From Clostridia bacterium (GTDB lineage Bacteria; Bacillota; Clostridia; Oscillospirales; CAG-272), in the NCBI GenBank assembly GCA_017446155.1, contig JAFSRI010000043.1, forward strand, positions 1 through 32,535: a DNA stretch of 32,535 nt, written 5' to 3'. Position numbers and translations under genes: made by a program. The notes under the pieces were generated by a model. It saw nothing but the letters and a program-made list of their open reading frames with translations, did no database searches and was not told the origin of the DNA. Position 1 is the first letter of the stretch; every line of letters starts with the position of its first letter. This document shows, piece by piece, positions 1 through 8,535 of the stretch.

Positions 1-205
1 TTTCAATGTATTCTTCTTTTGTAAGGGAAAGCTCGTATCTCATTCTCTCAACGTTTTCGGAGTACTCGTCAAGTTGCGCTGAAAGTTCCGCCTTGCGTTC
101 TTTCAAGTCGCTTAGTTGAGTTTGAAGGGTTATTATAGTTATAAGCGAAAAAACAAGCAGGAACGCTATGACAATTTTTGAGAACAGACCTGTTTTTTTG
201 TTCAT
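1..205 (-). CDS. divIC: DivIC/FtsB-like septum formation protein (partial, C-terminus cut by window edge)
   Basis: Only the first 68 codons are in the window. The visible protein starts MNKKTGLFSKIV, has one hydrophobic segment at about residues 11-27, and continues as a charged helix rich in Leu, Glu and Lys that looks like a coiled coil. This is the FtsB/DivIC plan: a short cytoplasmic tail, one membrane span, then an extracellular coiled coil that joins the divisome. The ATG at 205 is preceded by an AGGAGGG ribosome binding site. It lies 12 bases after yabQ, as divIC does in Bacillus. The assignment rests on topology and gene order, since sequence identity in this family is low. Confidence 0.75.
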   Translation of the reverse strand, partial: MNKKTGLFSKIVIAFLLVFSLITIITLQTQLSDLKERKAELSAQLDEYSENVERMRYELSLTKEEYIE

Positions 206-217
206 AAGCCCTCCTTT

Positions 218-802
218 TTAAATTCCAAAACCGTACTCGGCGTCTTTTAGTAGTTTCATTTTGATTTTTTCCGAGCGCCTTTGCACGATTTTATCGCCGA
301 ATTTGTTAAGTATCCTATGCAAAACCTTCGACAAAGCCGTGAAAAGAACTCTTATTGGATACATTATAATATACAAAGCATAAAAAATCAAGCATCGGCA
401 CAAAAAAATGATTTTTTTAGCTGAAAAAACGACGAATTTCCCAATCGATGCCATATATGCGCCGAAGCCGAGTGCCGAATAAAAGAAAAAATCAAGCCTT
501 ACCTCGCCGTTGTTGAAATAATAAATAAAAACTGTTTGTATTACGGCGACGGTAAGCCAAAAAAGTATATCCTCGAAAAATATCAAGGTCTTGTCCGCGG
601 CTTTAAACAGTTTTCGGCGTTTTTCCTTTTTGGGAAAAGGTTTTTTCGGCTTGATCTTTTCAAATAATTTTCCCTCAGGCACAGTGTTTGTTGTCCGTGC
701 TATGCGAAGTATTCTGAAAACGTCATATATTATGCCTGTTAAAACACCCGATAGGATAAACGCCAAAAACATCGTCCAGCTGTCATAAAAAAAATCGGTC
801 AT
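218..802 (-). CDS. yabQ: Spore cortex biosynthesis protein YabQ
   Basis: A 194-residue membrane protein. The N-terminus (about residues 8-33) is a hydrophobic helix running into YDVFRILR, typical of the YabQ family. Further hydrophobic stretches lie at about 75-95, 100-125 and 130-155, and the tail is basic. In Bacillus, YabQ is made in the mother cell and is needed for spore cortex formation. The start ATG overlaps the yabP stop by 4 bases (ATGA), so the two are probably translationally coupled. Position between yabP and a divIC-like gene supports the call. Confidence 0.85.
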   Translation of the reverse strand: MTDFFYDSWTMFLAFILSGVLTGIIYDVFRILRIARTTNTVPEGKLFEKIKPKKPFPKKEKRRKLFKAADKTLIFFEDILFWLTVAVIQTVFIYYFNNGEVRLDFFFYSALGFGAYMASIGKFVVFSAKKIIFLCRCLIFYALYIIMYPIRVLFTALSKVLHRILNKFGDKIVQRRSEKIKMKLLKDAEYGFGI

Positions 803-1071
803 TTTCGTGAAAACAGCCCGTTCTTTTTCGTTTTGTCGCGGTCGTTATATATCATCGCCGTAACATACCCCTCAACCGTCATATTGCCGGATGAAACGTC
901 AAGCGACGAAATGTGAAGCCCGCTCCCCTCGATTATGAGTTTCCCGGCCGAGGTAATCAAATATATCGCGTTTTCATCGAAACTGACAACGTCTTCTATC
1001 CCGTCAAGCGTCAGTGCCTCTCTGTTTTTCAGCGTAATGGTCGATTTCCCGTTTTGTTCGACTGTGTTCAT
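799..1071 (-). CDS. yabP: Sporulation protein YabP
   Basis: A 90-residue soluble protein of the YabP/YqfC family: an N-terminal segment with LKNREALTLDGIEDV, a middle with FDENAIYL and LIIEGSGLHI, and VEGYVTAMIY near the end, all typical of the family. YabP is a mother-cell sporulation protein of unclear biochemical role. The ribosome binding site AAGGAGG is followed by six T and the ATG. This site lies in one arm of a hairpin (1079-1117) that separates yabP from rqcP, so its translation may depend on how the transcript starts. It overlaps yabQ by 4 bases. Confidence 0.87.
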   Translation of the reverse strand: MNTVEQNGKSTITLKNREALTLDGIEDVVSFDENAIYLITSAGKLIIEGSGLHISSLDVSSGNMTVEGYVTAMIYNDRDKTKKNGLFSRK

Positions 1072-1078
1072 AAAAAAC

Positions 1079-1117
1079 CTCCTTGCGTCATTTTATAAAT
1101 AAATATGATGCAAGGAG
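1079..1117 (-). promoter_or_regulatory. Hairpin covering the yabP ribosome binding site
   Basis: Two 13-base arms (1079-1091 and 1105-1117) pair at 12 of 13 positions around a 13-base AT-rich loop. On the minus strand the 3' arm ends in GCAAGGAG, which is the core of the yabP ribosome binding site, and is followed by G and six T and then the start codon. The structure could therefore act as a terminator-like stop for transcripts coming from rqcP, as a block to yabP translation, or both. Seen in the sequence; the function is inferred. Confidence 0.6.
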
Positions 1118-1122
1118 CCGTT

Positions 1123-1368
1123 TTATTCGTTTATGACTTCGTAAAGCGAGGATGCTTCGTCTTTTGAAGTAAAATCTTTTATGTCTTTTACTCGGACTTT
1201 TACCGTTCTCTCGCCCATTGTAACCTCGATAACGTCATCGATTTTGACGTTATACGACGCTTTTGCGTCTTTGCCGTTTACTTTGACGTGTTCCGCGTCA
1301 CAGGCATTGTTGGCAACTGTTCTTCGTTTGATTATCCTTGAAACTTTCAGAAATTTGTCAAGTCGCAT
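1123..1368 (-). CDS. rqcP: RqcP (YabO-type) S4 RNA-binding protein
   Basis: An 81-residue protein made almost entirely of an S4 domain: MRLDKFLKVSRIIKRR at the start, then VKVNGKDAKASYNVKIDDVIEV. This is the Hsp15/RqcP form. RqcP works with RqcH on stalled 50S subunits, adding C-terminal alanine tails to nascent chains in ribosome quality control. The gene follows hup, after a terminator, and has its own ribosome binding site (CGGAGG) 5 bases before the ATG. In Bacillus the same gene (yabO) precedes yabP. The length and basic N-terminus fit the family. Confidence 0.88.
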   Translation of the reverse strand: MRLDKFLKVSRIIKRRTVANNACDAEHVKVNGKDAKASYNVKIDDVIEVTMGERTVKVRVKDIKDFTSKDEASSLYEVINE

Positions 1369-1383
1369 TTTTCCTCCGAAAAA

Positions 1384-1410
1384 TTCAAAGCCGCAAAATG
1401 CGGCTTTGAA
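1384..1410 (-). terminator. Rho-independent terminator of hup
   Basis: A perfect 12-bp stem (1384-1395 with 1399-1410) and a 3-base loop, GC-rich in the middle. On the minus strand it is followed by five T. It starts 16 bases after the hup stop and ends just before the rqcP ribosome binding site, so it should separate hup from the rqcP-yabP-yabQ genes at least in part. Confidence 0.85.
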
Positions 1411-1425
1411 TAGATGATATTTAAC

Positions 1426-1701
1426 TTATTTGTTTACAGAATCTTTAAGTGTTTTGCTTGCTGTGAAAGTTGTTCTCTTTGATGCGGGAATTTCAATAAC
1501 AGCCTGTGTTTTGGGGTTTCTTCCGGTTCTGCCGGCTTTTTCTTTTACCTCGAATGTTCCAAGACCTGATACCTGTACCTTTTCTCCTGCAACAAGAGAG
1601 GCGCCGATTGCGTCAACAAGTGCTGAAACTGTCGTTTCTACGTCTTTCTTTTTAAGTCCGGTGTTTTTGGCAACTACATCAATAAGTTGAGATTTGTTCA
1701 T
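1426..1701 (-). CDS. hup: HU family DNA-binding protein
   Basis: A 91-residue histone-like protein. It starts MNKSQLIDVVAKNTGLKKKDV and contains VSGLGTFEVKEKAGRTGRNPKT, the conserved segment leading into the DNA-binding arm, followed by IPASKRTTFTASKTLK. HU dimers bend and compact DNA without strong sequence preference. Length and all conserved positions fit a full gene. It has its own promoter (1761-1789) and its own terminator (1384-1410), so it is expressed as a single-gene unit. A perfect 14-bp palindrome lies just after the predicted transcription start. Confidence 0.95.
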   Translation of the reverse strand: MNKSQLIDVVAKNTGLKKKDVETTVSALVDAIGASLVAGEKVQVSGLGTFEVKEKAGRTGRNPKTQAVIEIPASKRTTFTASKTLKDSVNK

Positions 1702-1734
1702 TTTTAAATTCCTTTCTTAGAATGTTTTTATTTC

Positions 1735-1748
1735 ACCGATATATCGGT
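1735..1748. promoter_or_regulatory. Palindrome in the hup leader, possible operator
   Basis: ACCGATATATCGGT is a perfect 14-bp palindrome placed about 6-20 bases downstream of the predicted hup transcription start. That is a typical place for a repressor site. In RNA it could also form a 5-bp stem with a 4-base loop. No regulator is identified. Confidence 0.4.
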
Positions 1749-1760
1749 TTATACGTTTTT

Positions 1761-1789
1761 ATTATACCAAATAAAATGGCGGTTTCAAT
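1761..1789 (-). promoter_or_regulatory. Sigma-A type promoter for hup
   Basis: On the minus strand, TTGAAA (1784-1789) and TATAAT (1761-1766) are separated by exactly 17 bases. Transcription should start near 1754, about 50 bases before the hup ATG. Confidence 0.75.
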
Positions 1790-1846
1790 AGTTTTTTATA
1801 AAATTTTTGAAAAAAGCGAAGTTTTTTGCGTGAAAAGTCAATTTTT

Positions 1847-4800
1847 TCAGAAAAATGAAAGCTGACTTGCTTCTTCCGGTTGACTTTCCGGCTTTTCTTC
1901 GGTTTTTGCCACGCTTTTTTCGGGCTTGGCTTTTTGCGCGGGAAGTTGAACGTCGTCAGCGGAAAAATCAAAACTGAATGTAATTTGGTTTGTTTCGGAA
2001 AGATTTTTGAATACTCCGTTATTATCAAGTGTTTCGATGACGGATTTTGTCACCGAAGCGCGTTGTTTCAATTCTTCCACTGAAAGAAATTCCCCGCCCG
2101 CGTCACGCGCGTCAACAATGTTTTGAGCGGCGGACACGCCGACACCCGACAACGACGAGAACGGAATACGAATCGCTCCGTTTTCGGGAAGAAACAGACG
2201 TGAATCCGATTTATAAAGGTCAACGGGAAGAAACTTAAATCCGCGAGCCAGATATTCGTTTGCAAGTTGCATGGCTGAATACGTCGCCGCGTCTTTTTGG
2301 GAAAGTCCCGAATTTTTCTCTTCTTTCAACCTTTCAAGCGTATTTGTTATTGCGTGTTTGCCTCGCATGGCAAGTTCGCCGTCAAAACCGTCCGGGGCGG
2401 CAGAAAAATAAGCGCAATAAAATTCAAGCGGCATATGAACTTTATACCACGCCATTCGTATGGCACTAAGAACGTATGCGGCGGCATGGGCTTTCGGGAA
2501 CATGTATTTTATCTTCTGCAAACTCTCGATATACCACTCGTCTACGTTATGTTCGTGCATTCTGTCGAGCATCCAGTCCGGTAACGGCGCGCCTTTTTTG
2601 TTCTTTCTAACTTTTTCCATGATGTCGAACGCGTCCTTGTTGTCAAGACCATATTTGATCAAGCGAAGCATTATGCTGTCGCGCGTTCCAACGACTGACG
2701 CCAAGTCGCACGTTCCGTTTTCAATCAAAGTTTCAGCGTTTCCTGCCCAAACGTCCGTGCCGTGCGTCAAGCCCATTATCTGCAACAAATCGGCAAATGT
2801 TTTAGGCTTTGCTTTTACAAGCACAGGAATAACGAAATCGGTACCGTTCTCCGGTATACCGAGCGTGCCCACTTGTATTCCGCCTATGTCATCCGGCGTT
2901 ATGCCGAGAGGCTCGGTGGAATTGAACAGCTTGTAAACCTCAGGGTCACCCACGGGAACGTCGAGAACGCTTGTGTGTGTGAACATTTCAAGATATTTGT
3001 ATTTTGTCGGAATATCGTGCCCGAGTTCGTCAAGTTTAAGCAACATATCGTGCATGTCGTTGAACGTAAAATGCGTCGTTATAATGTCCGACGAAGGATC
3101 GTCCGCCGGGTGCTGCACGGGGCAAAAATCATATATTTCATATTCTTTCGGAACAACGACGATACCGCCCGGATGCTGCCCGGTCGTGCGTTTTACGCCA
3201 ACACATCGCGAAACGAGTCGGTTAATTTCGGCGTGATTTATCGGAACGCCGATGTCGTCAAAGTATCCCGCGACAAGACCGTATGCGGTCTTGTCCGCAA
3301 GAGTTCCGAGCGTTCCGGCTCTGAACACGTTTTCTTTACCGAAAAGCTCTTCTGTGTATTTATGCACTCTCCCCTGTACCTCGCCGGAAAAGTTGAGGTC
3401 AATATCCGGGGATTTGTCCCCGTAGAAGCCGAGGAACGTTTCAAACGGTATATCGTGGCCGTCTGTCATGTAAGGGGTGCCGCATTTCGGGCAATTCTTC
3501 GGCGGGAGGTCAAATCCGGAGCCTACTCCATCAGGATTGGAAAAGTCTGAATGTTTGCATTTCGGGCAATGATAATGCGGAGGCAAAGGGTTTACCTCTG
3601 ATATTCCCGCCATAGACGCAACAAACGATGAGCCGACCGAACCTCTCGAACCGACAAGATACCCTTGGCTTTCACTGAATTTAACGAGTTTTCGCGCTAT
3701 CATATAAAGTACGGCAAAACCGTGACTTATAATAGAATCCAGCTCTTTTTCCAGCCTTTTTGATACAAGTTCGGGCAGCGGATCGCCGTAGATGGACTTT
3801 GCCGTTTCATAGCAGATCGACGTCAGTTCTTCCTCTGCTCCCTCCATTGTAGGCGTATATGCTTTTTCGGCGTCATTGGGAAACGGCATCATATCCGGTT
3901 CTACAAGCTCGGCTATTGCATTTGGATTTTCAACCACGACCTCATATGCTTTTTCCGAACCAAAATATGCAAATTCGCTCAGCATTTCATCCGTCGTTCG
4001 GAAATAAAGATGAGAATCTCTGTCACCGTCGGCAAATCCTTGCCCGCGGAGAAGTATTTGACGACATATTCCGTCGTGGTCTTCAAGATAGTGCGCGTCG
4101 CACGTTGCGACAACCGGCTTTCCGATTTTTTCACCGAGCTCGACAATCTTGCGGTTTATATCCTTTAAGTTTTCGGTTGTCAGTCCACGTTTTTCAATCA
4201 AAAATTCGTTATTTGAAAGAGGCTGAATTTCAAGATAGTCATAAAAATCGGCAAGAGCTTCAATTTCTTCGGCGGGTTTACCGTCGAGAATTGCCGAATA
4301 TATTTCACCCTCTTGACACGCCGAACCTATGATAAGTCCTTCTCTCATCTCTGCGAGTACCGTTTTCGGTATCCTCGGGTGGCGCTTGAAATATTTTAAA
4401 TATCCATATGACACCAACTTGTAAAGGTTTTTAAGCCCGACGTAGTTTTTTACGAGAATTATGACGTGATGTGTTTTCAGCTTTAACGGATCGGTGCGTT
4501 CAGCCATTGCCTCAGACATTTGCGAAACGGTGTATATTCCTTCATCCGCCAGTTTTTCCGCCATTTTTGCGAATATTTTTGCGGTTACGGTCGCGTCATC
4601 GCTTGCGCGGTGATGGTTGAAATCGCCGTAGCCATAAAGGTCGGCTATTGTGTCGAGCTTGTGATTTTTTAGGTCGGGATTGAGAAATTTCGACATCGAA
4701 AGCGTGTCGAGATATGGCGGGTCAAATTCAATACCTGCGTTTTCCGCCGCTCGACGTATAAAACTCATGTCAAACGACGCATTGTGCGCGACGACCGTTC

Positions 4801-6367
4801 TGTTTCCGATGAATTTTATAAAATCTTTTACGGCGTCGCTTTGTGACGGGGCGCCATGAACCATATCATCGGTGATTCCCGTAAGTTTTGTTATTTCATC
4901 GGGAATATGACATTCGGGGTCGGCAAATGTCGAGAAAACTTTGAGCACTTCCCCTTTGCACACGATGACGGCGCCAATTTCGGTTATTTTACACGAGATC
5001 GGCGAAAGTCCTGTTGTTTCAATATCAAAAACTACAAATTCATCGTCGAATTTCGTGTCACCTTCTCCATATATCGCCTTTGCCGCGTCGTCAACGAGAT
5101 ACCCCTCCATGCCGTATATCAGCTTGAAGTTAAAATCAAGCGGTTTTCCCTCGGCCTCGGCTTTTTCTTTCGCTTTCTTTTTCAGTGCTTTTATCTTTTT
5201 TCTTGCTTCCGGATAGCCCTGAACGTTGCCGTGGTCGGTTATAGCGACGGCGGCGTGTCCCCAACGATATGCCGTTTCCACCGCTTGCGATGGCGACATT
5301 ACGGCGTCCATTGTGGACATATTCGTGTGGAGATGAAGTTCAACGCGCTTTTTTCCTTCGTGCTTGTCCGCGCGAAGGATCTTTTTTATTTTCATAGCCG
5401 ACAAAGGCGTCAACACAAGTTCCCCGTCAAAATCGTCATAGTCAAGACTGCCGGCAATCGCAACGCTTTCGCCGTCATAAAACTCTGCAAATTCCGAGGC
5501 TTTTTTTCCGCGGCATTTGACGGATACCGAGCCTTGATCGTCTGATATTACAAACGAAATATTTTTGCTTCCGCGGCGCGTTTCTTTTACCGTAAAGCAG
5601 CATATATCGCCCAAAATAACAACGGTTTTTTTCGGGTCGTTGCATTTTCCGGCAGGCGTCAGAACGGAAAGGTCGATTTCCGAACCCACGAGTGTTTCGG
5701 CAGAGCTTATATCATATACGGAATTGCCGGTGTGTACAAGCCCGTTGTCATCTGTGTAAACGTCATTTACCTCTTCGGCAAAAGAGGCAACTTTTTTCGC
5801 ATTTTCGGTTTTGCGCTCGGTTTCCGCGTAATATCTGCTTATTTTTTCCTCGTTTATTGCATTAAGTTCTTTTTCGAGTTTTTCATCCGGCATTTCAGAG
5901 GAAATAACATTTACTTTAATTTTTATGCCGAATTCGTTGAAAATAAGCTCCGCTATTTTATCTCCTGCGCGAAAATCGTCAAGCAGCCCCGCCCCTCCCG
6001 CGCCGAACATTGTTTCTATCATAAGCTCATCGTCTTGAAGATATACTTTACAGTGGCGTAAAAACAGGTCGGAAATGAACTGTCGCCGTTGTGCCTCTGT
6101 TATTATCTCGCTTATGTAAGACGGCGTGAAAAACTCTTTCGGATATTTTGGATTTATAATGACGGATGAAATGGAATAAGCCTTTTTAATTGCGTTTTCA
6201 AGTGGATAAAGGACTTTCTTTTTTGAAAGAATTTCAGAAAAAGCAACGTCAACCTTAACAATTTTCTTTTCTCTGTCAACGTGGGTGGACACAACTGAGC
6301 CTGTTTCCATTATTTTTCTGAAACGCCCGTCCGGGTTATATCTTTCAAACCTTTGAATAAGATTCAT
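1847..6367 (-). CDS. polC: DNA polymerase III subunit alpha, PolC type
   Basis: The 1506-residue replicative polymerase of low-GC Gram-positives. Domain order: N-terminal region to about 230; OB-fold about 245-330; PHP domain starting at VELHLHTNMSTMDA (about 342), split by the inserted DnaQ-like 3'-5' exonuclease at about 442-605 (VVFDIETTGL, VVAHNASFDMSF, HHRASDDAT); then the polymerase core with SRGSVGSSFV, a four-Cys zinc site (CPKC and CPKC pairs), and catalytic PDIDLNFSG. The C-terminus ends QLSFF, matching the beta-clamp binding motif at the end of Bacillus PolC. Slightly longer than Bacillus PolC. It starts 5 bases after the ispG stop. Confidence 0.97.
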   Translation of the reverse strand: MNLIQRFERYNPDGRFRKIMETGSVVSTHVDREKKIVKVDVAFSEILSKKKVLYPLENAIKKAYSISSVIINPKYPKEFFTPSYISEIITEAQRRQFISDLFLRHCKVYLQDDELMIETMFGAGGAGLLDDFRAGDKIAELIFNEFGIKIKVNVISSEMPDEKLEKELNAINEEKISRYYAETERKTENAKKVASFAEEVNDVYTDDNGLVHTGNSVYDISSAETLVGSEIDLSVLTPAGKCNDPKKTVVILGDICCFTVKETRRGSKNISFVISDDQGSVSVKCRGKKASEFAEFYDGESVAIAGSLDYDDFDGELVLTPLSAMKIKKILRADKHEGKKRVELHLHTNMSTMDAVMSPSQAVETAYRWGHAAVAITDHGNVQGYPEARKKIKALKKKAKEKAEAEGKPLDFNFKLIYGMEGYLVDDAAKAIYGEGDTKFDDEFVVFDIETTGLSPISCKITEIGAVIVCKGEVLKVFSTFADPECHIPDEITKLTGITDDMVHGAPSQSDAVKDFIKFIGNRTVVAHNASFDMSFIRRAAENAGIEFDPPYLDTLSMSKFLNPDLKNHKLDTIADLYGYGDFNHHRASDDATVTAKIFAKMAEKLADEGIYTVSQMSEAMAERTDPLKLKTHHVIILVKNYVGLKNLYKLVSYGYLKYFKRHPRIPKTVLAEMREGLIIGSACQEGEIYSAILDGKPAEEIEALADFYDYLEIQPLSNNEFLIEKRGLTTENLKDINRKIVELGEKIGKPVVATCDAHYLEDHDGICRQILLRGQGFADGDRDSHLYFRTTDEMLSEFAYFGSEKAYEVVVENPNAIAELVEPDMMPFPNDAEKAYTPTMEGAEEELTSICYETAKSIYGDPLPELVSKRLEKELDSIISHGFAVLYMIARKLVKFSESQGYLVGSRGSVGSSFVASMAGISEVNPLPPHYHCPKCKHSDFSNPDGVGSGFDLPPKNCPKCGTPYMTDGHDIPFETFLGFYGDKSPDIDLNFSGEVQGRVHKYTEELFGKENVFRAGTLGTLADKTAYGLVAGYFDDIGVPINHAEINRLVSRCVGVKRTTGQHPGGIVVVPKEYEIYDFCPVQHPADDPSSDIITTHFTFNDMHDMLLKLDELGHDIPTKYKYLEMFTHTSVLDVPVGDPEVYKLFNSTEPLGITPDDIGGIQVGTLGIPENGTDFVIPVLVKAKPKTFADLLQIMGLTHGTDVWAGNAETLIENGTCDLASVVGTRDSIMLRLIKYGLDNKDAFDIMEKVRKNKKGAPLPDWMLDRMHEHNVDEWYIESLQKIKYMFPKAHAAAYVLSAIRMAWYKVHMPLEFYCAYFSAAPDGFDGELAMRGKHAITNTLERLKEEKNSGLSQKDAATYSAMQLANEYLARGFKFLPVDLYKSDSRLFLPENGAIRIPFSSLSGVGVSAAQNIVDARDAGGEFLSVEELKQRASVTKSVIETLDNNGVFKNLSETNQITFSFDFSADDVQLPAQKAKPEKSVAKTEEKPESQPEEASQLSFF

Positions 6368-6372
6368 TTCTT

Positions 6373-7461
6373 TTACCTTCCGTCAATAAGTTTTACTACT
6401 TCGTCAAATAAAACGTCTGCTATTTTTTCTTCCGGGATCTTCCCTACTATCTCACCGTGGGAGATAAGTACGGCGCATCCGTCTCCGCCCGCAATGCCTA
6501 CGTCAGCCTCTCTTGCTTCTCCGGGGCCGTTTACAACACACCCCATTACTGCAACCTTGATATTTTTTCCGTGCGTATCAAGGCCCGCAAATCGCGTTTT
6601 AAGCGATTCGCATATCGGTATAAGGTCGATCTTTGTTCGCCCGCACGTCGGACATGATATAACGTCGACCGAGCCTCCTTCAAGCAATCCGAGCGACGAA
6701 AGAATTATCCTTGCCGCTTTAACCTCTTTTACGGGATCGTCGGTCAGTGACACCCTCACCGTGTCGCCTATACCGTCAAGCAAGAGCGAGCCGATACCGA
6801 CAGATGATTTTATGATTGCTTCTTCACCTGAGCCGGCCTCGGTCACACCAATGTGAAGCGGATACTCGCATGATTCGGCAACTTTTCCACACGCTTTTGC
6901 CATAACAAATGGCGAACTTGATTTTATGGAAATTACAATGTCGTCAAAATCAAATTTTTCAAGCAACGCGGCGTGTCTTAGCGCGCTTTCCGCAAGCGCG
7001 TCAGGCGTTGGCGAACCGAATTTTTGCAGAATATCTTTTTCAAGCGAACCGCCGTTTACACCAATTCTAATGGGAATATTGTTCTTTTTACAAGCGTAGA
7101 CAAGCTGTCTTACATTTTCGTCACCGCCGATGTTGCCCGGGTTTATCCTTATTTTATCCGCCCCGGCAAACGCGGACTCTATCGCAAGTTTAAAGTCGAA
7201 ATGTATGTCAGCAACAAGCGGAGCTTTGATCCCCGCGTTTTTCATTGCAAAAAAAGTTTTTACACATGAAATATCGGGCACTGACATACGAATTATGTCA
7301 CATCCCGCCTCTTCCAGCCGCTTCGCCTGCAAAATACATGCTTCGGCATCGGCGCCGTCCGTGTTAAGCATTGACTGAACCGACACCGGTGCGTCACAGC
7401 CAATGAACAGATTTCCGACTTTTATCTTTTTTGTTTTTCGTCTTATTAAATTGTAATCCAT
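6373..7461 (-). CDS. ispG: 4-hydroxy-3-methylbut-2-enyl diphosphate synthase IspG (GcpE)
   Basis: A 362-residue enzyme of the MEP isoprenoid pathway that reductively opens the cyclic diphosphate MEcPP to HMBPP. The N-terminal TIM barrel begins with RRKTKKIKVG and PVSVQSMLNTD. The C-terminal iron-sulfur domain carries the expected cysteines in SCPTCGRTKID and VMGCVVNGPGEA, ligands of the 4Fe-4S cluster. The short bacterial form, without the plant-type insert. It is packed between rseP (1 base between the two genes) and polC (5 bases). The clustering with dxr and rseP is common in Clostridia, where ispG stands in the place proS has in Bacillus. Confidence 0.96.
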   Translation of the reverse strand: MDYNLIRRKTKKIKVGNLFIGCDAPVSVQSMLNTDGADAEACILQAKRLEEAGCDIIRMSVPDISCVKTFFAMKNAGIKAPLVADIHFDFKLAIESAFAGADKIRINPGNIGGDENVRQLVYACKKNNIPIRIGVNGGSLEKDILQKFGSPTPDALAESALRHAALLEKFDFDDIVISIKSSSPFVMAKACGKVAESCEYPLHIGVTEAGSGEEAIIKSSVGIGSLLLDGIGDTVRVSLTDDPVKEVKAARIILSSLGLLEGGSVDVISCPTCGRTKIDLIPICESLKTRFAGLDTHGKNIKVAVMGCVVNGPGEAREADVGIAGGDGCAVLISHGEIVGKIPEEKIADVLFDEVVKLIDGR

Positions 7462-7462
7462 T

Positions 7463-8494
7463 TTATTTCCTTATCAAGAATATGATGTCTTTACACGTTA
7501 CGGCGAACATAAATGCCAAAAGAATAATAATGCCGATAAAGTGAACTATACCCTCGGCTTTCGGGGGAACGCGCTTTTTTGTAATAAGCTCGATGAGCAT
7601 AAACAGGAGTCGCCCGCCGTCAAGGGCGGGGATCGGGAGAAGGTTCATAACGCCCAAGTTCATTGCTATAACTTCAAATAAATATGCCAAATATGAATAA
7701 TCCTTCTCTTTTGCGGCGTTTGCAAGCGTTTCGGTAACTCCAACCGGACCAGACAGCGCCGTAAAGCCGTATTTGCCGGATATAAGATCATACAGCGAAT
7801 CATATATCAATCTTATTTTCGCCACCGAACTGTAAAATGTGTTTTTAATCACGCCGCCGAACGTTTTATCTGTTGAATAAACGTAAAAATCCGGTGTTCC
7901 GAACACGACTCCTTGATTTTCCTGCGTCGGAAAAACAACGTTTTTAAGCACGGTCTTTTTTCCGTCCCTTATTATCGCAACGTCTATCGGTTTGTCGGCA
8001 TATCTGCTTATGGCAATCGAAAGATCGTCTGCTATATGAATGTTTCGCGGGCCGACGGACACGATAGTGTCACCGGCTTGAAGACCGTAATTCACGGAAA
8101 CGGCGTTTTCTCTGAAATCCGCCACCGTTGTAGTGAGTAGGTATTTTGATGAAACAACCGTAACGAAAACGACGATGACGCCGAGCAGAATATTTGAAAG
8201 CGACCCCGCCGCCGTTATGATTATCCTTTGCCAAACGGGTTTTCGGTTCAATGCGTTCGGGTCGTCGCTTTCCTCATCTTCGCCGACCATACTTACAAAA
8301 CCGCCGATAGGCAAAAGCCTGACAGAATATGCGATTCCGGTCTTTTTTGATTTTATTGAAATGAGCTTCGGCCCCATGCCTATCGAAAATTCATTTATCG
8401 TAACATGAAAAATGCGGGCAAAAATGTAATGTCCCAATTCATGAATAAAGATGAGTATTCCGAACAAAAGAATTGCTATTAAAACGTAAAGCAT
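7463..8494 (-). CDS. rseP: Site-2 intramembrane zinc metalloprotease RseP/RasP
   Basis: A 343-residue M50 protease. The first membrane segment contains the zinc-binding HELGH (residues 18-22); a PDZ domain spans about residues 120-200; the third zinc-ligand motif appears as NLLPIPALDGGR near residue 285; a last membrane span is at the C-terminus. These proteases cut membrane-bound anti-sigma factors and leftover signal peptides inside the bilayer. The place between dxr and ispG is as in other Clostridia. This window also encodes a membrane-anchored sigma-like protein (29299-31293), a conceivable but untested type of substrate. Confidence 0.95.
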   Translation of the reverse strand: MLYVLIAILLFGILIFIHELGHYIFARIFHVTINEFSIGMGPKLISIKSKKTGIAYSVRLLPIGGFVSMVGEDEESDDPNALNRKPVWQRIIITAAGSLSNILLGVIVVFVTVVSSKYLLTTTVADFRENAVSVNYGLQAGDTIVSVGPRNIHIADDLSIAISRYADKPIDVAIIRDGKKTVLKNVVFPTQENQGVVFGTPDFYVYSTDKTFGGVIKNTFYSSVAKIRLIYDSLYDLISGKYGFTALSGPVGVTETLANAAKEKDYSYLAYLFEVIAMNLGVMNLLPIPALDGGRLLFMLIELITKKRVPPKAEGIVHFIGIIILLAFMFAVTCKDIIFLIRK

Positions 8495-8535
8495 TTTTTC
8501 TCCTTATAAAAATTTCGGTGGTATCGAAATAATTT

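Noticed and set aside
1072..1122. Possible sigma-E promoter before yabP
   Set aside because: TCATATT resembles a sigma-E -35 box, but no sequence like CATACAAT follows at the right distance, so a sporulation promoter is not supported by the bases alone.
1790..1850. Terminator after polC
   Set aside because: The stretch is T-rich on the minus strand but no stem of useful length could be found before the T runs.
2762..3550. Long open frame on the plus strand (262 codons) inside polC
   Set aside because: It lies wholly opposite the conserved polC polymerase core, has no ribosome binding site and its protein has no recognisable motif; a shadow of the codon pattern of polC.
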